Assembly: GCA_019916065.1 (NCBI GenBank)
Contig: CM034236.1
Coordinates: 25,740,358-25,804,357, forward strand
Direction: 5' to 3'
Source: Vitellaria paradoxa
Taxonomy: Eukaryota > Streptophyta > Magnoliopsida > Ericales > Sapotaceae
DNA: 64,000 bases
A model generated the notes under the pieces. The model was not told the origin of the DNA and ran no database searches. It saw nothing but the letters and a program-made list of their open reading frames with translations. This document shows, piece by piece, positions 1 to 11,450 of the stretch. Numbering within the stretch: position 1 is the first letter of the stretch; each line of letters begins with the position of its first letter. The translations under genes were made by a program, and so were the position numbers.

Positions 1-42
1 AACAAATCTACTGATGGCACAAGGCTCATTTTGAAAGTTAGA

Positions 43-395
43 TCACTTCCTAAGAGTTTTAAATTGATCAAAATAGTCATCAACAGAAGAATCCTCCTGT
101 TTAAGACGCATTAACTGAGACCATGCCTTATCTATAAAACTTTTAGGAACAAATCGATCACTCAAAATTTGTTTCATCAAAGCCCATTGAGTAACATGTC
201 TATGGTATAACTCAACTGTTTGCCAATACTCTCTGGCATAATTGGTCAATCTTGTTTTGGCCAGACGAATACATTAGTCATCAGACAGGTCGTGATAGTT
301 AAAAATGTATTCGATATCATCTACTCAGTCAAGAAACTCAGGAGGATCGATAGTGCCACTAAAATAGAGAGGATCTTTGACGTAAGTTTGATGAA
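43..395 (-). pseudogene. Ty3/gypsy gag (capsid) fragment with stop codons
   Basis: Gag would form the retrotransposon capsid in the cytoplasm. Translation of the minus strand from about 395 to 43 gives a Retrotrans_gag-type sequence: a segment ending in PPEFLD-stop-VDDIEYIF, then LAKTRLTNYAREYWQ, then the conserved block ILSDRFVPKSFIDKAW followed by LMRLKQEDSSVDDY. Two stops replace expected Trp and Gln codons (TGG to TGA, CAA to TAA) and the frame closes at 43. The family assignment rests on the WxxMKxxLxxRFVPxS and LxxLKQxxxSVxxYxxxF patterns typical of plant gypsy Gag. Only the middle of the protein lies in the window. Confidence 0.8.
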
Positions 396-1288
396 TAGAA
401 TGAAGTCTTACTTTATTATTCCAATATGATTGGTTTTCGAAATTCATGGCAAAAGGGCAGAAGTAATTTTTTTTTTTAATGTTGATATTAAAGAAAATTG
501 AAAAAGAAAGTAATAAAAATATAAAATCCTAATATGCTTAAAATAGGAATAACAAATCTAATAAATGAAACTCAACAAATAATTTAGGCAAGTAATGGGT
601 GAGTGATTTTTTTTTTTTTTTAAGATGGGCAACAATTAACTAAATTCAAAAGGGAAATAGGAAGTAGGATAAACGAAACAAATAGGCAAGGTTCAAGTTC
701 AAATTTATGCAATTCATGCTGCCATATGATATAAGCATTTATCATAATTAACAATGAGAGAATTGTATCTAATCCAAACCTTTGCTTCAAACTATATATA
801 AGTGTTCACTTTTGAAACATCCGAATAAGTAGTCGGCTGTCTTGTTGCTTAAAATTTACCAAAATAGATTGACAGAGTGTTCTGGAATTCATCGAAAGTC
901 ACCGGAGGTTCACCGGAAGTTGCCGGAGGTTCGCCAGAAAAGCTGCTGGAGGTCACTGGAGGTCACCGGGGTCACCTGGGAGTTCACCGGAGGCAGGTGG
1001 TGTTGCTAGACTTCGTCGGAGTTCACTGGAAAAGTCGCCGGCCGCTCACCGGAAAAGTCGCTAGAGGTTGTTGGGGTCACCGGTGAGTTCGCCAGAGGTA
1101 GGTGATTCCAGTGGTGTAGGTCGCCGAAGCTAGGTGTAGCCGGAAATGCACGAAAGTGTATACGAAGGTTTTGAGGGTGACAACGCGTGCGCGTATGGCA
1201 GCAGCAGCGGCTGTGGCTGCGGCTAGGGTTTTTTTTTTCTCACGGCTGAAAACGGTGATTTGATATTTTTCTTTTGCACCAGGGATTC

Positions 1289-1303
1289 GCTCTGATACCA
1301 AGT
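1289..1303 (-). other. Primer-binding site (initiator Met tRNA)
   Basis: The minus strand reads ACT then TGGTATCAGAGC directly inside the LTR end. This is the usual plant LTR-retrotransposon primer site complementary to the 3' end of initiator-Met tRNA. It fixes the element's orientation as minus. Confidence 0.9.
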
Positions 1304-1614
1304 TGATGCGGAACAACAATTAAAAGTAAAGAAAGAATAGAGAGAAAGCAAGAGAAAGAAGAAAGTAGAGAAGAAGAATTAGAAGAAAAGAGGGGAAAGA
1401 AAAACACAGCCACCAATATTATTTAATCAATCAATCAATCCTCTTCTATTAATCCTAATTAGGGTTTAAATAAAAAATATCATGGGCCTAACACAAAAGG
1501 CCTAAAATAAAATAAACCGATACTAAAATAGCCCAAAAATAAATGGGTCCAAATAACCTCTAATAATATAAACTCATTATTAATAAAGCCCAAAACAAAT
1601 GGGCCCAAATAATA

Positions 1615-1646
<32 letters not shown>

Positions 1647-1672
1647 TAAAAATCTAGATGATGTCCTCATCA
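1304..1672 (-). repeat. 5' LTR of the gypsy element (about 369 bp)
   Basis: The boundaries are TGATG at one end and CATCA at the other, an inverted pair. The sequence aligns over its whole length with the LTRs at 49310-49679 and 50145-50510, sharing the AATCAATC repeat, the AATTAGGGTTTAAATA core and a (TAA)n run near 1617-1643. Adjacent sequence 1673-1677 (CTTAG) would be one target duplication; the partner lies outside the window. Confidence 0.85.
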
Positions 1673-1939
1673 CTTAGTTTTAGAAATTTGCCTTTATTTA
1701 CTTAGCATTGGAAGAAATTTAGTTTTTGTTTCTTGTTTAGCTAAAAAAGGATATTTAGTTATTTTTAACTCTTTAATTATTATTAAATTAAATAGTTATT
1801 TTATTTGGTTTGGCACATTGTTAAGTGACTATATTTGATTGCTTTATAATTAAATGAGATTCATGACATAGAAAGTAGCAATTCAAAACCATCATCTTCA
1901 TCATTCATTTCACCAAATCATAAAAGAAGAGTTTTTCAA
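1673..1939. other. AT-rich stretch without recognised gene
   Basis: This lies between the gypsy LTR and the first recognisable copia coding sequence. I see no open frame or repeat boundary. It may be decayed gag of the following copia element. Confidence 0.4.
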
Positions 1940-4588
1940 GTAATCTAACATATCTTTGGCATTTAAGGCTTATTAATATTACTCTGAATACGATAATAAG
2001 GTTGGTAAAGGAAGGTAGTTTATTTTTATTAGCAGTGGAGTCATTACCGACTTGTGTACTTTGTTTGGAGGGTAAAATGATCAAGAGACCCTTTTCTACA
2101 AAAGGGAACAGAACTAAAGATTTATTGGAGTTAGTTCACATAGATGGGGGTGGACCTCTAAATGTCAGAGCTCGGGGAGGTTATGAGTATTTCTTCACTT
2201 TCACGAATGATTACTCTAGCTATGGTTATGTTTATCTATTACACCATAAGTTTGAAACTTTTGGAAAGTTTAGGTTGAGGTAGAAAAGCAATTAGATAAG
2301 GTTATAAAGTTGCTTAAATCTGATCAAGGTGGCGAGTATCTCTCTAGTGACTTTAGTAAATATTCATTAGATAATGGGATTATATCTCAGTTGTCTACAC
2401 CGGGTACACCTCGATAGAATGGTGTAGCTGAGAGAAGAAACAAGACTCCTTTAGATATGGTAAGATCAACGATAAGTTATTCTGATTTACCTATATTCCT
2501 TTGGGGATATGCCTTAGAAACAACTATGTATATTCTGAACTCTATACTAACAATGTCTAGCCCTAAGACTCCCATTGAGTTGTGGACTGGATGACTTCAT
2601 AGTTTACAACACTATAGGATATGTGGCTACCCTACATACGTGCTGAAGGGCAAGATTGTTAAGCTGGAATCGAGATCAAAATTAAGCTATTTTTATAGGG
2701 TATCCAAAAGGAATTAATGGTTGGCTATTTTATAACCTTAGAGAGCAAAAGGTGTTCATTTGTATGAATGCTGTCTTCCTAAAAGATGGTTATATTATGG
2801 ACCAAAAACCCAAGGGCAGAGTTTTGCTATATGAGATAGATAGTTCTCACCCATAGGTCATTGACACAATCATTCCCTAGGATACTTCACACACTACGTC
2901 ACCCACTTATTTTGACACACCAGAACCTCCTTATTGTGGGAAAATTGTTAGGCCACCTGATAGGTATATGTTCTTTGGAGAGAATCTCTAGGAAAAACAA
3001 CAACTTGATCTTTCCAGCTATAATAAAGTTATTTCTGATAAAGATTCAGATTTCTAGCAAAAGGCTATAAAAGCTAAAATAGAGTCTATGCACTCCAATC
3101 AAGTTTAGAAACTTGTGGAACCACCTACCAATATAAACCTATTGGCTGTAAGTGAGTTTATAAGAGAAAGAGGGGATTAGATGGGTCTGTTGAGACATAT
3201 AAGGCTAGGTTAGTGGCAAAAGAGTTTACTGATAAGGAGGGTATCGACTCTAAGAAAAACTATTTCCCTAGTTACCATGCATAAGTCTATTCGCATCCTC
3301 TTATCCATTGCGACTTATCTTGATGATGAGATTTGGCAAATGGATGTTGCGACGACATTTTTGAATGGATATCTTGATGAAGACATCTATAAGATGTAAC
3401 TAGAAGGGTTCATATCTAAGGGCCAGGAGTATATGGTAAGTTATATAAGTCAATTTATGAACTTAAGCAAGCATCTTATAGTTGGAACATCTGTTTTGAT
3501 CAAGTGATCAAATCATCTAGTTTTGATCAAAATCCAAATGAACCTTATGTGTATAAGAAGTATAGTGGGAGCATGGTGGCTTTCTTAGTCCTATATGTGG
3601 ATGACATTTTACTCATTGGGAATAAAATTGGTATGTTATCCACAGTTAAGTTTTGGTTAGCGAAATAGTTCGATATGGACTTGGGAGAGGCTAGCTACAT
3701 CCTTGGGATTAAGCTTCTACGAGATCACAAGAGTAGGATGTTAAGCCTATCTCAAACTGCATATATTAACAAGATACTAGTCAAGCATGCTATGCATAAC
3801 TCCAAGAAGGGTATGGTACCATTCAGGCATAGGGTGCCTCTGTTTAAGAGCCAGTGTCCTAAGACACCTCTAAGAAAAGAGCATATAAAGAAAGTCCCTT
3901 GTGCTTCAGTAATAGGGAGCCTCGTGTATGCTATGCTATGTATTAGACTGAATATCTATTTTGCAGGGGGCATGGTCAGCTAGTATCGATCTAATCTTGG
4001 ACCAGAACATTGGACTACTATAAAGCATATTTTTAAGTACTTGAGAATGACTAAAGATTATATGCTGGTTTACGGGGGTGGAAACCTAGTTCTTATTAGA
4101 TACACTGATTCAAACTCCATGTTAGATAAGGATTCCTAAAAATCAATTTTTGGTTATATATTTACTCTTGATGGAGGGGCTATCAGTTGAAGAGTATTAA
4201 GCAGCAATGTATTGCTGATGTACCGCTAAAGTTGAGTACGTGATAGTATCAAAAGCGGCTAAGGAGGCACTTTGGCTTATAAAGTTCCTTATGGAACTGG
4301 AAGTAGTACCACAGGCTAAGTTGCCTATTACACTTTATTGTGATAATACTAGGGTATAGCTCAATCCAAGGAGCCAAGAAACCACGAGGGTGGGAAGCAC
4401 ATAGAAATGAAGTATCACTTAGTTGAGACATTATTCACAGAGGTGACATCGCTATGACAAAGATTGCATTAGCGGATAACTTAGCCGATCCATTTACTAA
4501 GGCTTTGCTTACAAAGGTTTTTGAGTCACATGCTGATATGATGGGGATAAGATGTAATCGGTCAAAGACTTAAGTGCACATGGGAATT
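1940..4588 (+). pseudogene. Ty1/copia pol remnant (GAG-pre-integrase, integrase, RT, RNase H)
   Basis: In order: a GAG-pre-integrase piece (LWHLRL, then LPTCVLCLEGKMIKRPF near 2050-2100); integrase core with LELVHIDGGGPLNV, FTNDYSSYGYVYL, KSDQGGEYLS and [10 protein letters not shown] (2120-2450); a long poorly preserved stretch; reverse transcriptase with an intact YVDD box at about 3595; a better preserved RT tail at 3675-3983 (MDLGEASYILGIKL, SVIGSLVYAMLC); and RNase H-like remnants up to 4570 (NLADPFTKAL). Many stops and frameshifts interrupt it. The order integrase before RT is diagnostic of Ty1/copia. The 5' LTR and most of gag are missing, so the copy is 5'-truncated. It cannot encode active enzymes. 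Confidence 0.85.
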
Positions 4589-5808
4589 TGTTAGAATGTA
4601 TGTATTGAAGTTATTTATTAGATAATGAACTTATTCTATTTGAATAAAGAATTCTTATTTAGTTTTTCGAAAGTTTCTTTATTACTTATGGATGCATATA
4701 TTTCATATGATGAGTATACTCCTTGATTGATTAATAAACTTGATTCATGTGCATGAAAGTGTTTCATACACAGGAGATATGAATCTAAGTATTGATCAAT
4801 CTAGAATTGTTCGAAGTTAGTAATGAGATGGAAGCATCTCAACTAAAAGATTGTAAATTTTAGATTTTTATATGATAAAATGATTTATCTTAATCATTAG
4901 AATAATGGACCCTGAATCTGAAGTATTGGTGTGTAAGACACTAAACGGGACAATAATAAGAAATACATCCAAGCTATGATATCCACATTGATGTATTTCT
5001 TTTGTTAACTTTAAGCAATTGCTCTAAATCTTGAAATAGCAAGACACTATTTTATGTAATGATGACTTTAATTCATCAAGAGTGAGGCTGATTATCATTA
5101 GGCTAATAGTGTTTTAGGAAATCACTACATAAAACTAAGAATATAGAATATTAACTAATCAATAAATCTAGATCTGGTCATCTCAATAATATGTTATTGA
5201 GATGGTAACCAAACAAAATGATTAGAATAATAGTTCTTAGAATATGAAGGGAAGTATCAATTGGAATTAGATAGCTTCTAAGTTCTAATTGACTCAATAT
5301 CCAATAGAGGTGCTTAATTGCAAACTTAATGACTGAATAGGATGCTTTATGAAATTATTTCAATAACTAGGGTTGGAGTTTAGTTATAGCTTTTTAGTGG
5401 AGTAAGGTATAAATATTAGGGGACGTATCTATAATTATAAGATAATTATGAGTTATTTCCTAATTAGCCAATTTAAGTTTATTTGCATCTAGGTCACCTG
5501 CTCTTGCCTATATAAAGGATCAATTTGTTAGGTTGCCTACACAACTCTAGACATTAGAAAAAAATCCTAAAAGGATACTCATAGGACAAAGAACAAAAAA
5601 TCTAGTAGTCTTAACCATCGGGAACCGAAGGGCTTCAAGAAATTAACATCAAATCAAGAAACGACGAAAGGTTAGATTTCTATTCATTGATATGATTTGT
5701 ATTATATTTCGACGATAATGACATAAGGAGTTTACAATCTTTCATGTATGATCGATCCGAATGATCTTTTTTTTAAAAACCTATTTCACTGTATTTCTGA
5801 TTCCTACA
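4589..5808 (+). repeat. 3' LTR of the copia element (about 1.2 kb)
   Basis: It starts TGTTAGAATG just after a purine-rich tract (ATGGGAATT) that follows the end of the decayed RNase H, and ends near TTCCTACA (5801-5808). It contains a plausible promoter (CCTATATAAAGG near 5509). No matching 5' LTR exists in the window, so the 3' limit rests on the TG...CA rule and a weak terminal inverted match, and is uncertain by a few bases. Confidence 0.65.
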
Positions 5809-6129
5809 CAGGGATCAAGTCATCATAGCTCACAAGCAGTGCCTCACACAAATGTGAAGTGTTGATATATTTGTGTGGATGCAACCGTGATTAGAATGTC
5901 GTGGATGGCAACTAATTGGCCTCAGGCATAGTGAGCCTCGTCATCGGCCAAAGTGGGCTAGGTGTATGAGAGGGTGATTGATAGGTTTAGTGCTATATAC
6001 AGGATTAGTGTGAAGGTAGCCTCACTCCTAACATAGGATGAGAGAAAAAAAAAAATCCTAACTTTAGGTATGTATTAGGAGTAATCGTCTTTGTATTGTT
6101 ATATCCTACCTCTAAGATTGAAATGAAAG
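5809..6129. other. Unassigned stretch between copia LTR and tandem repeat
   Basis: No coding potential or recognised repeat. It contains several short GTGAGCCTC/AGGCATAG-like words, and could belong to the same array-bearing unit as the repeat that follows. Confidence 0.35.
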
Positions 6130-6640
6130 TTAGCATCTCGCACGCAACTTAAGAAGAGAGCTTCACTCTAGATGATACAAGATAAGGTGCTTAACTTGGA
6201 AAGGAGCTCTACTCTAGAGAAAAAGAACAGTTAGCGCCTTGTGCATAACTAAAAAAGAGGAACCTTGCTATATGGAAAGAGACAATTAGCGCCTTGCGCA
6301 TAATTAGGAAATGGACCCTTGCTTCAATGGAAGAGATAATTAGTGCCTTGCACATAACTGGGAAATGGAGCTTTGCTTCAAGGGTAAATAGATGAGAGGG
6401 AACAGTTAGTGCCCAACACATAATCGAAGAAAGAATTTCACTCCATTAGAGAGTTTAACTCCAATGGGAGAGATAGTTAGCACCTTGCGCGTAGCTGTGG
6501 AAAGGAGCCTTACTCCAAATGAGAAGGAACAATTTGTGCCTTACACATAACTGAAGGGAAGAAGCCTTGATTTAAGTAAGGAAGAATAGTTAGTGCCTTA
6601 CGCATAACTGGGGAAGGAGCTTCACTCTGATGAGGTGCTC
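6130..6640 (+). repeat. Degenerate tandem repeat, about seven units of 53-70 bp
   Basis: A core close to CAGTTAGCGCCTTGCGCATAAC recurs near 6229, 6282, 6338, 6403, 6473, 6530 and 6589, with a more distant version near 6139. Between cores lies a second shared word of the type GGAGCTTCACTC. Units differ in spacing (53 to about 70 bp) and by many substitutions, so the array is old. On the minus strand it leaves a repetitive open frame of 70 codons with no known domain. It abuts the 5' break of the following gypsy element. Confidence 0.75.
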
Positions 6641-6669
6641 AACTCCATGGATGCGATTTGTGCAGCTGA

Positions 6670-7240
6670 GTGAGTATCATTTAGGAATTCAGTAAAGTTA
6701 GATTTTCCAATATTTTGTGGTGATAATTCAGTAGAATGGATTTATAAGTCCAATCAATTTTTCAAGCATAATGAAGTTCCATCAAGTCAGAAATTAGAGA
6801 TTGCCTCCATGCATATAGAAGGCAAAGAACTCGTTTGGTTTTCACGATTTGATGAGTGAAAATAAAAAGATGGATTGGAATGAATTTACTCATGCCTTGC
6901 AAGTTAAATTTGGTGAAAGTGCACTTGAGGATCCAATGAATCAATTGATAAGGTTGAAACATACCAATACTGCGGAAGATTACAAAACCATGTTTGAGGC
7001 CATCACTAATCGAGTTCAGGGGTTGACTGAAAAACACAAACTTAGCATCTTTTTGACTGGATTAAAAGAAGAGATTCGATTCTCTGTAAGGATGTTCAAT
7101 CCTACTACAATTATTGATGCTTTTGGTTTAGCAAGGCTAAAAGAAAAAAATTTAATGGCAATTAGAAGGCAACAGTATAAGAGCAATTCTGGTTCTACTA
7201 ATCAAGTCAGTTCCAACGCAAGGATGAATTTTAATAGCTA
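6670..7240 (+). pseudogene. Ty3/gypsy gag remnant
   Basis: The first frame (about 6690-6860) reads KLDFPIFCGDNSVEWIYK then FFKHNEVPSSQKLEIASMHI. A frameshift near 6860 moves the sequence to the 6849-7241 frame, which holds WNEFTHALQVKFGES, DPMNQLIRLKHTNTAEDY and LSIFLTGLKEEIRF. These are classic Retrotrans_gag motifs. The zinc knuckle and the protease that should follow are absent: only about 160 bp separate gag from the start of reverse transcriptase. Confidence 0.85.
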
Positions 7241-7404
7241 AGTTACCAAAAATCAGCCGTGGAAGATTAATTCTGTAAATGCAGGCAGTAAGAAGAATGA
7301 CTGTTGTGTTACAGAACTATAGGGGACAATTAGTGTCACGGATTAATTGTGCAGGAATCAACTATGGGGGACAATCAGTGACAAAAGGTTTGTGATGACA
7401 GATT

Positions 7405-10240
7405 GACTGCTGTGTTACAGAAGTATAAAGCTGTTTTTTCAAAACCTAAGGGTCTTCCTCCTATCGGAGGACATGAGCATCAAATTGCCCTACAATAAGG
7501 TACTAATCCCATTTCAGTACGGCCCTATAGATACCCCCATTATCAAAAAGATGAAATTGAAAAGATTGTGAAAGAATTATTGGCTTCAAGCTCAATAAAG
7601 GCTAGTCAGTCCCCTTTTTCTTCTCCAATGTTGTTGGTAAAGAAAGCTGATGGTTTATGGAGAATGTGTGTTGATTATCGTGCCCTCAATTTAGCTATAA
7701 TTAAAGACAAATACCCTATTCTAGTAGTGGATGAGTTACTGGATGAACTATTTGGAGCTACTATTCCAAGGTCTGGCTACCATCAAATCCGAATGGTGGA
7801 AGAAGACATTCATAAAACAGCTTTTTGAACCCATTCAGGTCATTATGAATTTCTAGTTATGCCATTTGGCTTAACTAATGCCCCTGCTACTTTTCAGAGC
7901 CTTATGAATGACATTTTCAGAAAGTACCTTCGCAAGTTTATTTTGGTATTTTTCAATGACATTCTTGTTTATAGCAAGATAGTGGGAGATCATGTACAAC
8001 ATTTGGAATTGACCTTACAAGTGCTACAACAAAATGGGTTATATGTTAAGGAATCTAAATGCCATTTTGGTTATTATAAAATTGAATATTTGGGTCATCT
8101 AATTTCTGGTACAGGTGTGAAGGCAGACCCAAAGAAAATTCAATCAATGCTTGATTGGCCAATTCTTACATCCTTAACTCTCTAAGAGGTTTCCCAGGGC
8201 TGACTGGTTATTATAGGAGGTTCATTAAGGGATATGGAGGCCTTGCCAAGCCATTAATTGATTTCCTGAAAAAGCATTCGTTTGTGTGGACTCCTGTTGC
8301 TGCTCAAGCCTTTAAAGCTTTACAAACAGCTATCACTCAACCCCTAGTTTCGGCTTTGCCAGATTTTTCTAAGCCTTTTGTTATTGAGTGTGATGCTTCA
8401 AGCAATAGAATAGGGGCTATTTTAATGCAAGATAGGAGACCAATAGCCTTTTTTAGCCAGGGCTTAAAAGGTAGAAGCATACGCATGTCTACCTATGAAA
8501 AGGAGTTTTATGCCCTTGTTCAGGCTGTTAAAAAATGGAGATCTTATCTATTGGGCCAAACTTTCATTATTAAAACTGATCATCACAGACTCAAGTTTCT
8601 ACTGGAACAAAAAGTAGGCACTCCTCTACAACAGAAATGGATTACAAAGCTCTTGGGCTATAATTTCACCATTGAATACAAGAAATGGGTTGAAAACAAA
8701 GTGGCTGATGCTCTCTCTCGAATTAGCGAAGACTCTGATTCATCCTCCTTACATTCTTTATGTTTTGCCTTAACAATTTCTGACCCTATTCCTACTCTTT
8801 TGCAGGATTTAAAGGCAACTTATGCTTCTGACCCTAAGGTTCAGGAAATTTTCCAAAAAATTGATACTGAAGTACTTGAAACCTTTCAGTATCAAGTTCA
8901 GAATGGGCTGCTCCTATACAAAGATAGACTTTACATCCCTAATGACCCCAACTTAAAAGCTACTATCTTGTAGTTTGTACATTCAAACCCTTCAGCAGGT
9001 CATGGTGGTTTTCAAAAAACACTACAAAGGGCTAAGCATAATTTTTTCTAGCCACAAATGAAGACAGATATTCAGAAATGGGTTAAGGATTGCCCAGTAT
9101 GTCAATGTTGCAAATACTCTAATCAGGCACTTGCTGGTCTATTACAACCTTTGCCTATTCCTCTCCAGAGTTGGACAGATCTCTCTATGGATTTTATTGA
9201 AGGCCTTCCAAACTCAAATCGTTATTCTACCATTTGGGTTATTATTGATCGCCTCATCAAATTTGCTCATTTCATTCCATTGACACATCCATATTCAGCA
9301 GCTCAGCTTGCTTAGATTTTTATGGTGCAGATTTTTAGATTACATGGCTTACCTAAGACCATTGTGTCAAACAGGGATTCTGCCTTTACTAGCAGATTTT
9401 GGTCTGAAATTTTTAAATTGTTGGGTACCAGCCTCCATTACAATACTAGTTTTCATCCTCAAACGGATGGCCAAACTAAAGTTACAAACAAAACACTTGA
9501 GACATACCTAAGGTGCTACACATCAGAAATTCCTCAGAAATGGTCCACTTAGTTATATTTAGCAGAATGGTGGTATAACAGTTCCTATCATTCAGCTATT
9601 CAAATGTCTCTTTTTCAAGCACTTTATCGGATTTCACCTCCTAAGTTGACTCATTATGTTCCAAGTCTAGCAAAAGTTCAGAGTGTTGATGATAGTTTAT
9701 AGGCTCAAGTACGGGTTTCAAAGCTTTTACAAGAATCTCTAATGCTGGCTCAGAATCGCATGCAACAACAAGCAAATCAAAACAGAATTGATAAACAATT
9801 GGAAGCTGGAGATTGGGTATTTTTAAAGTTACAACCCTATCGATAGTTATCAGTCAGGAAAAGAAGAAATTTAAAGTTGTCTCCTCGTTATTTTGGCTCT
9901 TACAAGGTTATTCAAAAAATAAGACAGACTATTTACAAGCTTAATTTGCCCTCTTCATCAACTATTCACCCAGTCTTTCACATCTCACAACTCAAACAAA
10001 AGTTAGGGGAGAATATGATACCTAAGCAGTAGCTTCCACTAACCGATCCCAACAGTCATCTTTTACCTGAGTCGGAGCAGATCCTTCAAGTTCGCCAACG
10101 TTCTCGGGGTCGTAGGACTTTTCAGAAACTCTCGTTCAATGGAAAGGGCAACCCTCATCAGAAGTCACCTGGGAAAATCTTCATCGGTTACTCTGTGATT
10201 TTCCTAACCTTGAGGACAAGGTTAGTCTTCTAGGGGAGGG
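7405..10240 (+). pseudogene. Ty3/gypsy pol remnant (RT, RNase H, integrase, chromodomain-like tail)
   Basis: RT: palm entry with [39 protein letters not shown], then GLTGYYRRFIKGYGGLAKPL after a frameshift near 8160. RNase H: CDASSNRIGAILMQ, YEKEFYALV, KTDHHRLKFLL, NKVADALSR. Integrase: HHCC finger (HSNPSAGHGG ... CPVCQ, a stop inside), core SMDFIEGLP, SNRDSAFTSRFW, HPQTDGQT. C-terminal: RYFGSYKVIQKI, IHPVFHISQLK, then in a shifted frame LVQWKGQPSSEVTWENLH, a chromodomain-like block ending in a polypurine tract CTAGGGGAGGG. Lesions: RT motif A catalytic Asp segment deleted near 7765; FFDD box changed to FFND (7954-7956); integrase catalytic Glu changed to Lys (9478-9480); at least seven stops. 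The chromodomain-type tail suggests a chromovirus lineage. Confidence 0.9.
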
Positions 10241-10244
10241 CAGT

Positions 10245-11073
10245 TGCTGCATAACTAAGTTGGAGCTGAGGGATTCAAAAGAAAAGAATATGGAGAAAGA
10301 GTATTTGATTACAATAAGAGAGAGAGAAGAGTTACAGGAGCTTAAGATTTACAAAAGCAAACCATCTGAAGAACAGTGTAAAGCTGGAATAATCATCCGA
10401 TGTACATTCTAATGGATGGTGGTGATACATGGATTAATAGCCCTCAGATTGGCATATTTGAAGACAAATGGATAGTGGATCATCAACTTTAAGCCTTCTC
10501 ATCTTGATCGTTGGGAGTGGATACATCCAAGGGACAGATTTAAATCATCCATCAATCAGCAAAGACAACACATTCAGCACAAGACAGTCAGGAAATAGAG
10601 GTTGGGAAGATCAATCCAAGTGGAAATACAGCTGGAATGCACACTGAGGCTTCCAGAATAAATAAAGTCAACGGCAGCCAAGAGTGGTTCACGCGGGCCA
10701 GTTGATGGACCGGGTTGGATGCTCCAATCACTTGGGTCAAGAGAGTTGCTTGGGTCCAACTAATTCTGTTGTAGGCCAACTCATCATTGGGCTTGGTTAA
10801 GAGTTGGTTAGGACAACTCAAACAGCTGAACCAATTTAGTTAGTTAGTTTCACCTGTTAGCAATTAGTTAGCTATAAATACAATACATGTAAATGTAAAG
10901 GTGGATTGAGAAATAAAATTCAGATTGAGAGGTTGGATTGCCCTCGAAGCAATTCCTGGCTCTTCATGGAATTCTTCTCTCTATTTTCTTTCCATTTCCT
11001 ACTGTTTCTTGCTCGCCAATTAGTCAAGATTGGGAAGTCTAAGGCTCGGAGTGCAAGATTACTGCATTCTCAC
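10245..11073 (+). repeat. 3' LTR of the chromodomain-type gypsy (about 0.82 kb)
   Basis: It begins TGCTGCATAAC right after the polypurine tract and has a TATA-like GCTATAAATAC near 10871. It ends near ACTGCA (11066) or TTCTCACA (11073), directly before duplicated host sequence resumes at about 11087. The 5' LTR is missing, so the end is approximate. The LTR is not the same family as those at 17675-18495 and 35255-36071. Confidence 0.6.
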
Positions 11074-11351
11074 ATTAATATTTAAAAAAAAAGTACTAAG
11101 TAATGAGCTAATATAGTGAAATGTAATAACATTTTCTAGAATTTCAATCAAATCAAACTAGTATACTTCTGCAAATGTGCTTCCTAGTACACCTAATGCC
11201 AGTCATTTATTGGTTTGTATTCTTCTGCACCTTGTTTAATAAAACGATTTACTGCATAGTTCTGCTCAACAAGATTAGGCCAACGTGACTCGTATAATAT
11301 TTTTCACACTATTTCAAAGTTCAAATATCTGTAAAAACATAAATTGCATAC

Positions 11352-11450
11352 TGAGAATGGTGCAACCTAACTTTACCTCATCAACTAATGATTTTATCTT
11401 AGAGGTAGTATCTTTCTTAAGCTCTTTCGTCCTTTCTACTCTAAGTTCTT
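11352..11450 (-). pseudogene. Charged, helix-rich exon remnant, copy 1
   Basis: The minus strand encodes ELRVERTKELKKDTTSKI followed by KSLVDEVKLGCTIL, an open 99-nt frame rich in Lys, Glu and Asp that looks coiled-coil-like. A donor-like GTATGC follows. The acceptor is lost here (AA instead of AG), while copies at 38301-38399 and 38932-39030 keep AG. I do not recognise the parent gene. Conservation of frame and splice sites among copies argues that it was a real exon. Confidence 0.45.

Larger units (their letters stand above)
1..1672 (-). mobile_element. 5' part of a Ty3/gypsy LTR retrotransposon, cut by the window edge
   Basis: Read on the minus strand, this holds a 5' LTR (1672 to 1304), a primer-binding site matching initiator-Met tRNA just inside it, a long leader rich in CCGG and GCCGGAGG-like words (about 1290 to 870), and the beginning of gag near the left edge. 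The rest of the element lies beyond base 1, so no second LTR or target duplication can be checked. The LTR and the leader are clearly related to those of the short element at 49310-50510, which makes this the probable autonomous parent family. Gag has internal stops, so this copy is dead. Confidence 0.85.

Noticed and set aside
1077..1319. Minus-strand frame of 80 codons over the gypsy leader and PBS
   Set aside because: It runs through the PBS and an Ala-rich GC tract of the leader and starts inside the LTR; no protein family match.
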